The position numbers and the translations under genes were made by a program. Under the pieces are notes generated by a model that saw only the letters and a program-made list of their open reading frames with translations, made no database searches and had not been told where the DNA came from. Source: Lentzea terrae (lineage in GTDB: Bacteria > Actinomycetota > Actinomycetes > Mycobacteriales > Pseudonocardiaceae). From it: a DNA stretch of 64,000 nt. The stretch lies in assembly GCF_003265345.1 (NCBI RefSeq), contig NZ_QFWW01000035.1:1-64000 (forward strand). Reading direction: 5' to 3'. Of this stretch, positions 8,188 through 15,634 are shown in pieces. How positions within the stretch are numbered: position 1 is the stretch's first letter; each line of letters opens with the position of its first letter.

Positions 8188-8886
8188 TCAGGCGGCCTCC
8201 AAGACGAAGAACACGAAGCTCAGGAAGGCCCCGGACGGGAATTTCGCCATCTCATCGGGAAAGAGTTCATGGGCCTCCGGCGCCGGAGGTGGCTCGCTGA
8301 TGACGGCCGTGCGGAAGCCCGCTGCGGTGAAGGCGTCGGTCATCGCGTGCAGCGGCCGGTGCCAGTAGGTGAGCGTGGCCTTCTGACCGTTGAAGTTGTA
8401 CTCGTCGGACCACTTGGTGGTCGCGAAGTAGTCAGTCTCGCGATGCACCATCTTGAGGAGGATGGGATGGTTGACGACCACGATCAGCCGGCCACCGGGC
8501 TTCAGCACCCGCCGCAACTCAGCCAGCGGTGCGGTCCAGTCCTCCAGGTAGTGCAGGACCAGGGCGGCGACGCAGTCATCGAACGCGCCATCGGGGTACG
8601 GCAGCGGCTGACTGATGTCGGCGACCCGCAGGTCCGTGTCGTTGCCGAGGCGCTGCCGGGCCTGCTCCACCATTTTCGCGCTGCGGTCGAAGCCGGCCAC
8701 GATGGCGCCCTTGTCGCGCAGCGCCTCGGACACGGGACCGGAACCGCACCCGGCGTCCAGAATCCGCCGACCGGTCACATCGCCGGCCAGGTTCACGATC
8801 GCGGGCCGGGTGTAGTAGGCGTTGAGGAGGCTGGTGTCGTTCACGGCCGTGTACGCCTCGGCGAAGAGGTCGTAGTCGTTTTCCAC
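8188..8886 (-). CDS. Class I SAM-dependent methyltransferase
   Basis: 232 residues. Motif I is ILDAGCGSGPVSEAL (about 42-56), motif II acidic loop VAGFDRSAKMV, then ADISQPLPYPDGAFDDCV and LRRVLKPGGRLIVVV, all typical of the UbiE/Methyltransf_11 group. The substrate is unknown; the loop MVHRETDYF probably helps form it. The start is GTG with no clear ribosome-binding site, and a dispersed repeat begins only a few bases upstream. It is followed by a hairpin terminator. Confidence 0.85.
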   Translation of the reverse strand: MENDYDLFAEAYTAVNDTSLLNAYYTRPAIVNLAGDVTGRRILDAGCGSGPVSEALRDKGAIVAGFDRSAKMVEQARQRLGNDTDLRVADISQPLPYPDGAFDDCVAALVLHYLEDWTAPLAELRRVLKPGGRLIVVVNHPILLKMVHRETDYFATTKWSDEYNFNGQKATLTYWHRPLHAMTDAFTAAGFRTAVISEPPPAPEAHELFPDEMAKFPSGAFLSFVFFVLEAA

Positions 8887-8890
8887 GGCC

Positions 8891-8983
8891 GATCATGGCG
8901 TATCGCAAATGATGATCCGCAGCTTCGTTCCACTTTTGCAGTTCCCTGTGGGGGTTGCTGGTCGTGGCCTCGTCTGTCGCGAC
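8891..8983. repeat. Diverged half-copy of the 17.6-kb hairpin element
   Basis: About 90 nt here align, with a small gap, to 17567-17656 at roughly four bases in five (manual alignment). Shared blocks include GATCATGGCG, CTTCGTTC and TGGTCGTGGCC. Only the left arm of the hairpin element is present; no right arm follows. It abuts the methyltransferase start. Confidence 0.55.
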
Positions 8984-9029
8984 GCTGACGTCGTGGCGCT
9001 GCTGTTGCTCCGAGCGCGCATGGACAGCG

Positions 9030-9526
9030 GAGGACCGGGATAAGGCCAGGTGAGCACAGGCACGTCAGGTGAGACAGAAAATCTATGGTGACGAGGGTAG
9101 ACATCCTCCGTCGAGCCCAGGTACTCTTCTTCCTGTTGGACGAGAGATCACATGGCACGGGAGATGACGAACTACCCGTGAGATTGAGCGCAAGACGGTC
9201 AGGCGTGCCAGAGCCGCAACTCGAGTGCTCCAGGCAGGTGACCGAGGGCAGTCGGTGGAAGTGAAGCCGGCACGTGCATGAGGACCGGCGCCGACAGCCA
9301 CGTGAGGAAAAGGTAGTAATCAGAGGAGAAGGGAAGGGTTGCACACCATCGGATCGCCCGCCTTCGGCTGAACTCTGCCGAACGGGTACCGCAGTTCCAT
9401 CAGATTGGAAGGTGGTCTTCGGTTACGCACACGCGATCCCCGCTACGCCCGCTACTGACAGGGGTCACGCGGACAGAGAGAGTCGATCTCACGGTCGGCT
9501 AGGTGGAAGTGAAACCCAACAACCCT
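9030..9526 (+). ncRNA. Putative structured non-coding RNA or group II intron relic
   Basis: About 500 nt with no credible reading frame but several hairpins: GACGAGG/CCTCCGTC (9090-9112), CACGGG/CCCGTG (9156-9180), and a two-tier stem GTCGG/CCGAC outside GCCGG/CCGGC (9251-9295) with an A-rich internal loop. The stretch is purine-rich with many stop codons in all frames, and ends at a strong hairpin. This looks like a structured RNA; a decayed group II intron RNA is one possibility, but I see no domain V and no reverse transcriptase. The strand is inferred from the 3' hairpin. Confidence 0.3.
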
Positions 9527-9556
9527 GGGGCCCCGGTGCTACTGCACCGGGGCCCC
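9527..9556. terminator. Very strong hairpin before the MerR-type gene
   Basis: Perfect 13-bp arms (9527-9539 and 9544-9556) with a TACT loop. It is 18 nt upstream of the next start codon and follows a long gene-free stretch, so it most likely ends an upstream non-coding transcript. A translational-control hairpin is an alternative. No T-run follows. Confidence 0.55.
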
Positions 9557-9574
9557 TCGTGATGCGGAGGCGCG

Positions 9575-9952
9575 ATGACCCCAGGTAGTCATGAAGCAGC
9601 GGGCAACGAACCGCAAACCCCAGCCGAGAAGTTCGACGACGAGCACTACCCCGCCTACACGATGGGCCGGGCCGCGGAACTGCTCAACACCTCGGCGAAC
9701 TTCCTGCGCAGCCTGGACGAGGCGAAACTCATCGAGCCGCAACGTTCGGCCGGCGGGCACCGTCGCTACAGCCGCTACCAGCTGCGTCTGGCCGCCCGTG
9801 TCCGCGCCTTGGTCGACCAGGGCACCGGCCTGGACGCCGCCTGCCGCATCGTCACTCTGGAAGACCAACTCCAGGAAGCTCGGGCACTCAACGCCAAGCT
9901 CACGCCTCCGCCAGCGCCCGAGGAGCCACACCCGCCATTGCAAGGCGTGTAA
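9575..9952 (+). CDS. Small MerR-family HTH regulator
   Basis: 125 residues. The MerR-type winged helix lies at about 29-75: YTMGRAAELLNTSANFLRSL, then AGGHRRYSRYQLRLA, the usual signature of the DNA-binding wing. A short helix (about 82-110) follows, then a proline-rich tail. There is no effector domain and no metal-binding cysteine cluster. Such short MerR proteins are common in actinobacteria and their ligands are mostly unknown. The ATG follows GGAGG by 5 nt. Confidence 0.8.
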   Translation: MTPGSHEAAGNEPQTPAEKFDDEHYPAYTMGRAAELLNTSANFLRSLDEAKLIEPQRSAGGHRRYSRYQLRLAARVRALVDQGTGLDAACRIVTLEDQLQEARALNAKLTPPPAPEEPHPPLQGV

Positions 9953-10362
9953 CCCCATCCGAGCATCGGACGTCGACGCGAAGCTGAGCTCACCACGAGA
10001 TTGCCGTGGTCGCAAAGCGGCAGACGGTGACCTGCTCACGCTGACGACGTTGGCAGCATCGGAGCAGGTCAACCGGCATATCAGGCCCTCATGCAGGAAC
10101 TGCGGAACGGCACTGCGTGGGCGAGGTCTAGCCGCGCAGTTCCATCGTGCGGAGCTTCCAGACTCGCAGGCGCACGATCCTGACCTGCGACAAAAGCGTC
10201 AGCCACCTTTGATCAGCTGTTTGCGTTCCACACATGTTCCACAGCTGGGACTGCAGACGCGCCAAAGCTTGTGAGCTGCACGCACGCAGTGAATACCGGT
10301 GTCGACCACACCGCCGCTTCGTGTACTTTCCGCACTCGGACAAGCGTGACGTGGGGGCGGAC
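9953..10362. other. Gene-free stretch with att-like site 1
   Basis: 410 nt without a convincing gene. The only recognisable feature is the att-like sequence at 10138-10158. Confidence 0.4.
10138..10158. other. att-like site 1 (ddaH 3'-end copy)
   Basis: 21 nt sharing the 13-bp core AGTTCCATCGTGC with sites at 13803 and 21074. It matches the 13803 copy at 19 of 21 positions. On the minus strand it would read TMELRG followed by a stop, exactly the DdaH C-terminus. It is probably the outermost attachment-site remnant of an integrated element. Confidence 0.5.
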
Positions 10363-10692
10363 ATGGCTCTGGTGCGAAAGGGCTCTCGGCGGATCGTCGT
10401 TGACGGGATCGTCTACCGGTGGCGCATCCGGCACAAACCGTCGTACTGCCAGGGACTCGCCTGGACACCGTTGAACTACGCAGTCGAACAGGTCGACTCC
10501 GCAGGAACCGTCCTGGTCGTAAAGACTGGTCAGCCGCACCCGAGCAACTGGGTCAACGCCCCTATGGCTCCGATCAGGCCGGCTGACGTCGCCAACGACA
10601 TCCGCGCAGCCCTCTCCCGCGGTTGGTCACCAAGCTGCCCTGGCAAGCCCTTTGTCGTCGACAGGTCGGCAGACTTCGTCTCTGGGCCGTGA
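10363..10692 (+). CDS. Conserved actinobacterial small protein, unknown function
   Basis: 109 residues starting MALVRKGSRRIVVDG. Predicted mostly beta: IVYRWRIRHKPSY, LNYAVEQVD, TVLVVKTGQ, then a helix ADVANDIRAALSRGW and a short tail. I recognise the pattern of an arginine-rich strand opening plus a HPSNW motif from actinobacterial hypothetical proteins, but no function is known to me. The ATG follows a GGGGGCGG stretch. A 30-codon frame (10689-10778, ending IDKIFWETKQG) overlaps its stop by 4 nt and could be a coupled micro-gene or the relic of a frameshifted C-terminus. Confidence 0.6.
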   Translation: MALVRKGSRRIVVDGIVYRWRIRHKPSYCQGLAWTPLNYAVEQVDSAGTVLVVKTGQPHPSNWVNAPMAPIRPADVANDIRAALSRGWSPSCPGKPFVVDRSADFVSGP

Positions 10693-10793
10693 CCCACGAC
10701 CAGACCGGCCCTGCGACCGTGCAACTTACGCCTGCCATGGAGATCGACAAGATCTTCTGGGAGACCAAGCAGGGCTGAGGTCAAAGCCCTGAG

Positions 10794-10838
10794 AACGACG
10801 CTGACCAGCGAAAACCTTGTTCGTCGGTCAGCGTCGTT
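10794..10838. terminator. Bidirectional terminator between convergent genes
   Basis: Perfect 13-bp arms AACGACGCTGACC (10794-10806) and its complement (10826-10838), loop 19 nt, followed by TTGT. Confidence 0.6.
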
Positions 10839-10943
10839 TGTCGTCCCTGAGGGTTGTTTGACGGCCCCCAGACGGCCCAAGTTTGTCCTAATTGGACAGT
10901 CAGTTCCGGGAGAGTTCGCGGATTCAAGCCGCCAGATGATCGA

Positions 10944-11384
10944 TCAGTCCACAGTCGGAGTCCCTTGCCGTCGCTGCCGAACGACCGAGGCGATCTCAAG
11001 GGCTGCCTGCTTTGGATCCTGGTGTTCCCATACCCGAATGCTGTGCCAGCCTGCTTCATGGAACCGCTTGTCTGTATCCCGGTCACGGTCGCGATTGGCT
11101 CTGACCTTGTCGGCCCAGAAGCCGGCGTTCGTAGCGGCCTTGGTGTGATGCTCGGGACATCCGTGCCAGAAGCAGCCGTCGAGGAAGACTGCGACCTTAG
11201 CGCGAGTGAAGACCAGGTCTGCGGTTCGCCGGATCTGCGGGAGCGGTCTAGCAGCCACGCGGTAGCGCAGTCCAAGTGCGTGCACCGCCGAGCGCAACGC
11301 CAACTCAGGCTTGGTGTCGCGACTGCGGTTGGACCGCATGCTGGCCCGCACCCCAGCCGATGATGCCCACGACTCGGTTGCCAT
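10944..11384 (-). CDS. vsr: Very short patch repair (Vsr) endonuclease
   Basis: 146 residues, the family's normal size. Vsr nicks next to T:G mismatches formed when 5-methylcytosine deaminates, and accompanies C5-cytosine methylases. Motifs seen are MRSNRSRDTKPELALR (DNA-binding N-terminus), ADLVFTRAKVAVFLDGC with the metal-binding aspartate, CFWHGCPEH and GFWADKVRANRDRD. It is divergent from the methylase gene that starts about 120 nt away, the usual pairing. The start is ATG. Confidence 0.92.
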   Translation of the reverse strand: MATESWASSAGVRASMRSNRSRDTKPELALRSAVHALGLRYRVAARPLPQIRRTADLVFTRAKVAVFLDGCFWHGCPEHHTKAATNAGFWADKVRANRDRDRDTDKRFHEAGWHSIRVWEHQDPKQAALEIASVVRQRRQGTPTVD

Positions 11385-11502
11385 GGCTCAAGCGTAAGAG
11401 AGTCGGCGTTGCCGCCCGGAAACTGCTGGTCAGGGCCTCGGGCTCGAGTTTGTCAGTCGTTCCTTGTAATGTCAGGTGCGATCTTGGGTGAGAGGAGACG
11501 AC

Positions 11503-12705
11503 GTGCCCAGCTCTTTCAGGGTTGCGGGGCTGTTCGCGGGAATCGGTGGCATCGAGCGAGGCTTCCACGAAGCTCTCGGTGACGCGCTGGACACCGTGCT
11601 GCTCTGTGAGAACTGGGAACCGGCCAAGCGGGTACTTGCACACCACTTCGAGGGTGTTGACCTGCATCCTGATGTTCAGACGCTTCGTGACCTGCCCGCG
11701 GGACTGGACCTGCTGGCAGCTGGTTTCCCTTGTACGGATCTCTCCCAGGCAGGCAGGACAGCCGGCATCAAGGGCGCCCAGTCTGGACTGGTGTCCCATG
11801 TGTTCGAGATGCTTGAGGTCTTGAAGCGCCAACGGCAGCGCATGCCGTGGGTTCTCATCGAGAACGTGCCCAACATGCTCACGCTCGACCGCGGCGAAGC
11901 GATGGCGTACCTCGTTAGCGAACTCGGTGCGCTGGGCTACCGATGGGCATATCGCGTAGTTGACTCTCGGTTCACTGGCGTTCCGCAGCGACGCCGGCGC
12001 GTCGTTCTGGTCGCGTCGTGTACCGACGATCCTCGCTCGGTGTTGTTCTCTGACGAGCACCCAGGCATCGACGGAACGAACCTGCAAGACGATGCGTTCG
12101 GGTTTTATTGGACGGAAGGGCGCAGCGGAGTCGGTTGGGCACAAGACGCCACCCCGACCCTCAAAGGGGGCTCGTCGCTTGGGATCCCGTCTCCCCCTGC
12201 CGTGTGGCTTCCTAGAGCATCAGGCAGTCCTCGCTTCATCGTTCCCACTGTCGAGGACGCCGAGGCACTCCAAGGATTCGCGCGAGGCTGGACCGCACCC
12301 GCAGTCGACGACAACCGTCGCAACGGACCTCGATGGAAACTCGTAGGTAACGCTGTCACCGTTGGCGTAGCGAAGTGGATTGCCCAACGCATCCACAACC
12401 CTGGCGACTTCGACGCGAGTCGTTTCACCGAGAACACGACGAAGAAGCGTTGGTCCTCGGCAGGCTGGGGTGAAGGCGACCAGGCTTGGTCGGTGAAGAT
12501 CAGCGAGTTCCCTCGACAAGAGCCATACAGTCATCTACTAGACGTGCTCAATGTCGATGAGTGCACGCCACTGTCGCACAGGGCCGCGAGCGGCTTCTGG
12601 AGCAGGTTGCAGACCACGAACCTCGGTCGACACCCTGGGTTCAGGGAAGACATGGCCGCCTACGTCGAGCACACACGCGCAAAGACCCAGCCTGTACCAG
12701 CCTGA
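11503..12705 (+). CDS. DNA (cytosine-5-)-methyltransferase, type II R-M
   Basis: About 400 residues with ordered C5-methylase motifs: I LFAGIGGIERGF, IV GFPCTDLSQAG with the catalytic cysteine, VI ENVPNML, VIII QRRRRVVLV, and IX/X near GNAVTVGVAKWI. The target-recognition region lies between VIII and IX (about 180-270). A C-terminal extension of about 110 residues follows motif X and is unusual. GTG at 11503 is preferred because AGGAG lies 5-6 nt upstream; the longer frame begins at 11476. Recognition sequence unknown. Codon use looks less GC-rich than core genes, which fits horizontal transfer. Confidence 0.92.
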   Translation: MPSSFRVAGLFAGIGGIERGFHEALGDALDTVLLCENWEPAKRVLAHHFEGVDLHPDVQTLRDLPAGLDLLAAGFPCTDLSQAGRTAGIKGAQSGLVSHVFEMLEVLKRQRQRMPWVLIENVPNMLTLDRGEAMAYLVSELGALGYRWAYRVVDSRFTGVPQRRRRVVLVASCTDDPRSVLFSDEHPGIDGTNLQDDAFGFYWTEGRSGVGWAQDATPTLKGGSSLGIPSPPAVWLPRASGSPRFIVPTVEDAEALQGFARGWTAPAVDDNRRNGPRWKLVGNAVTVGVAKWIAQRIHNPGDFDASRFTENTTKKRWSSAGWGEGDQAWSVKISEFPRQEPYSHLLDVLNVDECTPLSHRAASGFWSRLQTTNLGRHPGFREDMAAYVEHTRAKTQPVPA

Positions 12706-12755
12706 TAGGGCGAAACCCTCGCTTAGATGCGGCCGTACCGCTATCGTCGCTGATC

Positions 12756-13604
12756 ATGTTTGGGCCGCGCCTCCTCGCCAGGTATCTGCAGAATCCCGGC
12801 GAACCAGATCGATACGGCAACAAGTGGCAGTACCACCCCAGGTCTGATCGCCACTCCAAGGTCGGCTGTTGGGGAGTCGCGCTCGATCTCCTGATCGAGT
12901 CGCCGCTCCTACGAGCGCACGCCGAGCAGGGCAAGATCGTGCTCGGCGTGAACCACTCGATGACCGACTACGCGACCGGGCGCAAGAAGAAGCTCGATCT
13001 GGTCATCGCGAGGCCGGCGGATGTGGACCAGAAAGTCAAACTCTCTTTCTCCGGCCTGGCTGAGAAGTTCAAAATCCCACTCACGCAAGCCGAGCAAGAC
13101 GCCCTGTCCTCACTCCCGGAACTGCGTGTTGCACCAGTCTCATCGGTACTCATCGCGCTTGAAGCCAAGGCGTGCATGACCGAACACATCAAGTCACTAC
13201 CTCGCCTCTACGACGAACTCAACTCTTCGCACGTCTGCGTTCATGGCGCTACCAAGCAGGCGCTTGCCATCGGATACGTGCAGATCAACGCCGCCAGCGA
13301 GTACATATCACCTACACGCAACGCCTTTTCGCTCGACGAACGTGAGCCTGAGGTGTCGCGGCATGACCAGCCACGCGTTGCTCAAGCCGTGCTGCAGAAG
13401 ATTAGAGAGATCCCTCGACGATCGGCATCGTCCGAAGTCGGCTTTGACAGTATTGGCGTCACCGTTCTGGACTTTCGCAACGATGGCGGTTCCGTGACGC
13501 TGATTGAGGGTGCGCCCGCACCCCAGGCAAATGACACGTTCAACTATCAGAACATGATCAGGCGGGTAGCCACCGACTACGGCTCCATCTTCGCCCGTAT
13601 TTGA
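12756..13604 (+). CDS. Putative type II restriction endonuclease (PD-(D/E)XK-like)
   Basis: 282 residues from the ATG at 12756, 50 nt after the methylase stop. The sequence KKKLDLVIARP (aspartate on a strand), a spacer, then LIALEAKACMTEHIKSL matches a D...ExK nuclease core: the strand ending ALEAKA would carry the catalytic Glu and Lys. The helix RLYDELNSSHVC and strand ALAIGYVQINAAS follow. No named restriction-enzyme family is recognised. Gene order methylase-nuclease with vsr divergent is the main argument for its role; its target site should equal the methylase's. Confidence 0.65.
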   Translation: MFGPRLLARYLQNPGEPDRYGNKWQYHPRSDRHSKVGCWGVALDLLIESPLLRAHAEQGKIVLGVNHSMTDYATGRKKKLDLVIARPADVDQKVKLSFSGLAEKFKIPLTQAEQDALSSLPELRVAPVSSVLIALEAKACMTEHIKSLPRLYDELNSSHVCVHGATKQALAIGYVQINAASEYISPTRNAFSLDEREPEVSRHDQPRVAQAVLQKIREIPRRSASSEVGFDSIGVTVLDFRNDGGSVTLIEGAPAPQANDTFNYQNMIRRVATDYGSIFARI

Positions 13605-13802
13605 TGAGCCGCATCCTTCGCGCAAATTCACTCTCGATGGCGTCATACCGGGTCGACTAGACGCGAATCACGAGGGCACTGGAGACGAGGAGCCTTAGCT
13701 ATCTGTCGGTGAGGGCTCACCGTGTCCGCAGACTCACGAAAAGTGGTCGTTGGCAGACGCTGCCTTACCCGTCGAGGCCGTTGCATGGGTGGCCAACTCC
13801 GA

Positions 13803-13823
13803 AGTTCCATCGTGCGGCACTTC
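13803..13823. other. att-like site 2 (internal)
   Basis: 21 nt, identical at 20 of 21 positions to the ddaH 3' end (21074-21094). It separates the restriction-modification island from the pentapeptide/integrase segment, as expected of the shared site between two tandemly integrated elements. Confidence 0.6.
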
Positions 13824-14004
13824 CTCCAGAACAACACTGATGTCTGACCAGCACGAACGCGCCGAGGTCACGCAGGCGTCCCGTGACTGCCCCGAACACT
13901 GTTGCCGCAGACCGCCGAGAGCGTCTGACCAGCGCGTCAGATAGCTCGTCTGCTCACCTGCGTTGCCTGGGATCGACTGCGGTCCTGGTCGGCGCCTCGG
14001 CGGC

Positions 14005-14045
14005 GAGCTGTCCATAGGCGCGGCAGCCGAGCGCCAGGACCAGCT
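14005..14045. repeat. 41-bp direct repeat, left copy
   Basis: Perfect match to 17381-17421, with weaker similarity continuing about 30 nt rightwards (CAAG...AGCCA...CGCTCGT). The two copies bracket both pentapeptide-repeat genes. Confidence 0.8.
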
Positions 14046-14109
14046 CGATCAAGCGAGCCAACTGAGCGCTCGTCACAACAGGTGTGCCCAATAGATGGTT
14101 ATTGATTGT

Positions 14110-15231
14110 TCAGCCAGCTTCAGGTTTCGGGGGTTCCGTCTTCGTCAGAATCACGCCCTGAAAATGGGCCTCAATCAGAGTCGCTCGTTGAAGCCGCATC
14201 CCCGTCAGAGACTCTCCTTGAAGCTCAGCTGCCGCCACCCGAACCGCATCCCGGAACTGAGCCTCTGTCAGCATTGCGCCGCGGAGCCGCGCCCTTCTTA
14301 GGGACTCGCCTTGGATTTCTGCACCCACCAGATCTGTGCCGTAGAGATGTGCTTCCACCAGAACCGCGCCCTGAAGCCGCGCGCCCCGTAGATCCGCGTG
14401 CTGAAGCTGCGCATCCACCAGAAGCGCACCTTGGAGTTGCGCACCCCGTAGATCCGCTTGCTGAAGCTGCGCATCCACCAGATCCGCACTTAGGAGCTGC
14501 GTGCCCCTTAAATCCGCCCGCTGAAGTTCCACCGCCCTCAGGTCTGCCCTATGTAGCTGCGTATTGCTCAGATTCACTCCTGCCAGTCGCGCACCTTTGA
14601 GTTGCGCGCCTTCTAGGTGCAAATCACAGAGATTGATTTGGGCCCGCTCACACCCAGCACGATCTGGGCGCCTACCAAGTGCCGTTAACGCGGCTTGCAC
14701 ATCAGCCGCAGGCTCCTCCGGCAGCGCTGCAACCCCCGGTTCGATCGGTGGGTGCATCCACTGCGTAACAGGGACGGACTCAGTGCTTCGGCGAGGAGCT
14801 TGATCGCGGATGAAGGCCACTAAAACTTCGACGGTATCGCCGTGATGCTCTGATGAGTCGCGCATCACGTGCTCCAAAGCGTGCACCCCGCCGATGCGCA
14901 CGTAAAGCTCTTCGGAGCCGAGGCGCTCAAGCGCCTTAGTGAACCGCTCAGTAACCTGCCCGCGATGCGCCAGCCTGTAGTTTCGCGCCGTATAAAGAAG
15001 TCCAGTGCCAACAACAAGGGCACCACCGACGGAGATCACAATCAAGCGTGCGTTGTGTTCGGCCTGCAAGCGCTGCTCAGGCGCAACTCTAGACAACACA
15101 TCCCGGTTCACCAGAAACTCTGGGGCATGCCAGATCGCCAATACATAAAACACCAAAGCAATCAGGCCGCCGAGCACATACGCGATTGGTCGGATGATTG
15201 CTACGACTCGGGCAGGGATGGTCACAACCAC
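14110..15231 (-). CDS. Membrane-anchored pentapeptide-repeat protein (A)
   Basis: 373 residues. Two transmembrane helices (about 8-33 and 62-82) are followed by a cytoplasmic helical module VTERFTKALERLGSEELYVR-IGGVHALEHV (about 90-125) ending in VEVLVAFIRDQAP, then about 30 pentapeptide repeats (about 210-365) of the A(D/N)LXX type such as ADLRG-TQLLS-ADLVD-AQLQQ, predicted to form a right-handed quadrilateral helix. The role is unknown. Protein B (15635-17275) has the same N-terminal design. Codon use is less GC-rich than the core genes. It lies inside the att-bounded region. Confidence 0.8.
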   Translation of the reverse strand: MVVTIPARVVAIIRPIAYVLGGLIALVFYVLAIWHAPEFLVNRDVLSRVAPEQRLQAEHNARLIVISVGGALVVGTGLLYTARNYRLAHRGQVTERFTKALERLGSEELYVRIGGVHALEHVMRDSSEHHGDTVEVLVAFIRDQAPRRSTESVPVTQWMHPPIEPGVAALPEEPAADVQAALTALGRRPDRAGCERAQINLCDLHLEGAQLKGARLAGVNLSNTQLHRADLRAVELQRADLRGTQLLSADLVDAQLQQADLRGAQLQGALLVDAQLQHADLRGARLQGAVLVEAHLYGTDLVGAEIQGESLRRARLRGAMLTEAQFRDAVRVAAAELQGESLTGMRLQRATLIEAHFQGVILTKTEPPKPEAG

Positions 15232-15634
15232 GATAGACCTCGATCATCGGTCGACGTCTGTTACACCGTAGGCGTCGAAGGCTGCACTAGTGGTCTCGTG
15301 GATACAGCAGTGGCCCCAGGTACACCGAGGAGAGAGCTTACGCTGTGATCCTTGCGCAGGATCTACAGTCGGGCCTGCGATATCTAGCTTGAACTGCGGC
15401 TTTGCTGCGCGACCCTCAGGGGCGGATGCCGCTGTTCCGCGCATGTTCCGGAAGCCCTGACCAGCGGAACGCTTGGCTCTTCCCGGTTTGACCTTCTCGA
15501 TGCGAACTGCTGGCAGTGCAGCCGATCGTGGTCTTTGCCGAGGTCAGATGGTCGATACCGGCCCGTTCACGATCACCCCTAGTCGGGTACGGTTGCTGTA
15601 CTTCGCTGCTGTATAGCTAGCTCTTGACCAGGCA
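15232..15634. other. Gene-free stretch between the pentapeptide genes
   Basis: 403 nt upstream of protein A and downstream of protein B. No gene, repeat or clear promoter recognised. Confidence 0.4.

Larger units (their letters stand above)
13605..14109. other. Gene-poor stretch with att-like site 2 and 41-bp repeat
   Basis: 505 nt. It contains the att-like site (13803-13823) and one copy of the 41-bp repeat (14005-14045). A 40-codon frame on the minus strand (13954-14076, GTG start) encodes a peptide with core LIELVLALGCRAYGQL; it is possible but unproven. Otherwise nothing seen. Confidence 0.4.

Noticed and set aside
9030..9556. tmRNA, RNase P RNA or 6S RNA
   Set aside because: No tRNA-like ends, no RNase P conserved cores and no 6S-like long bulged helix seen.
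10801..15466. Recurrent CTGACCAGCG (10801, 13925, 15457)
   Set aside because: Ten bases only, in different contexts; no arrangement suggests a functional site.
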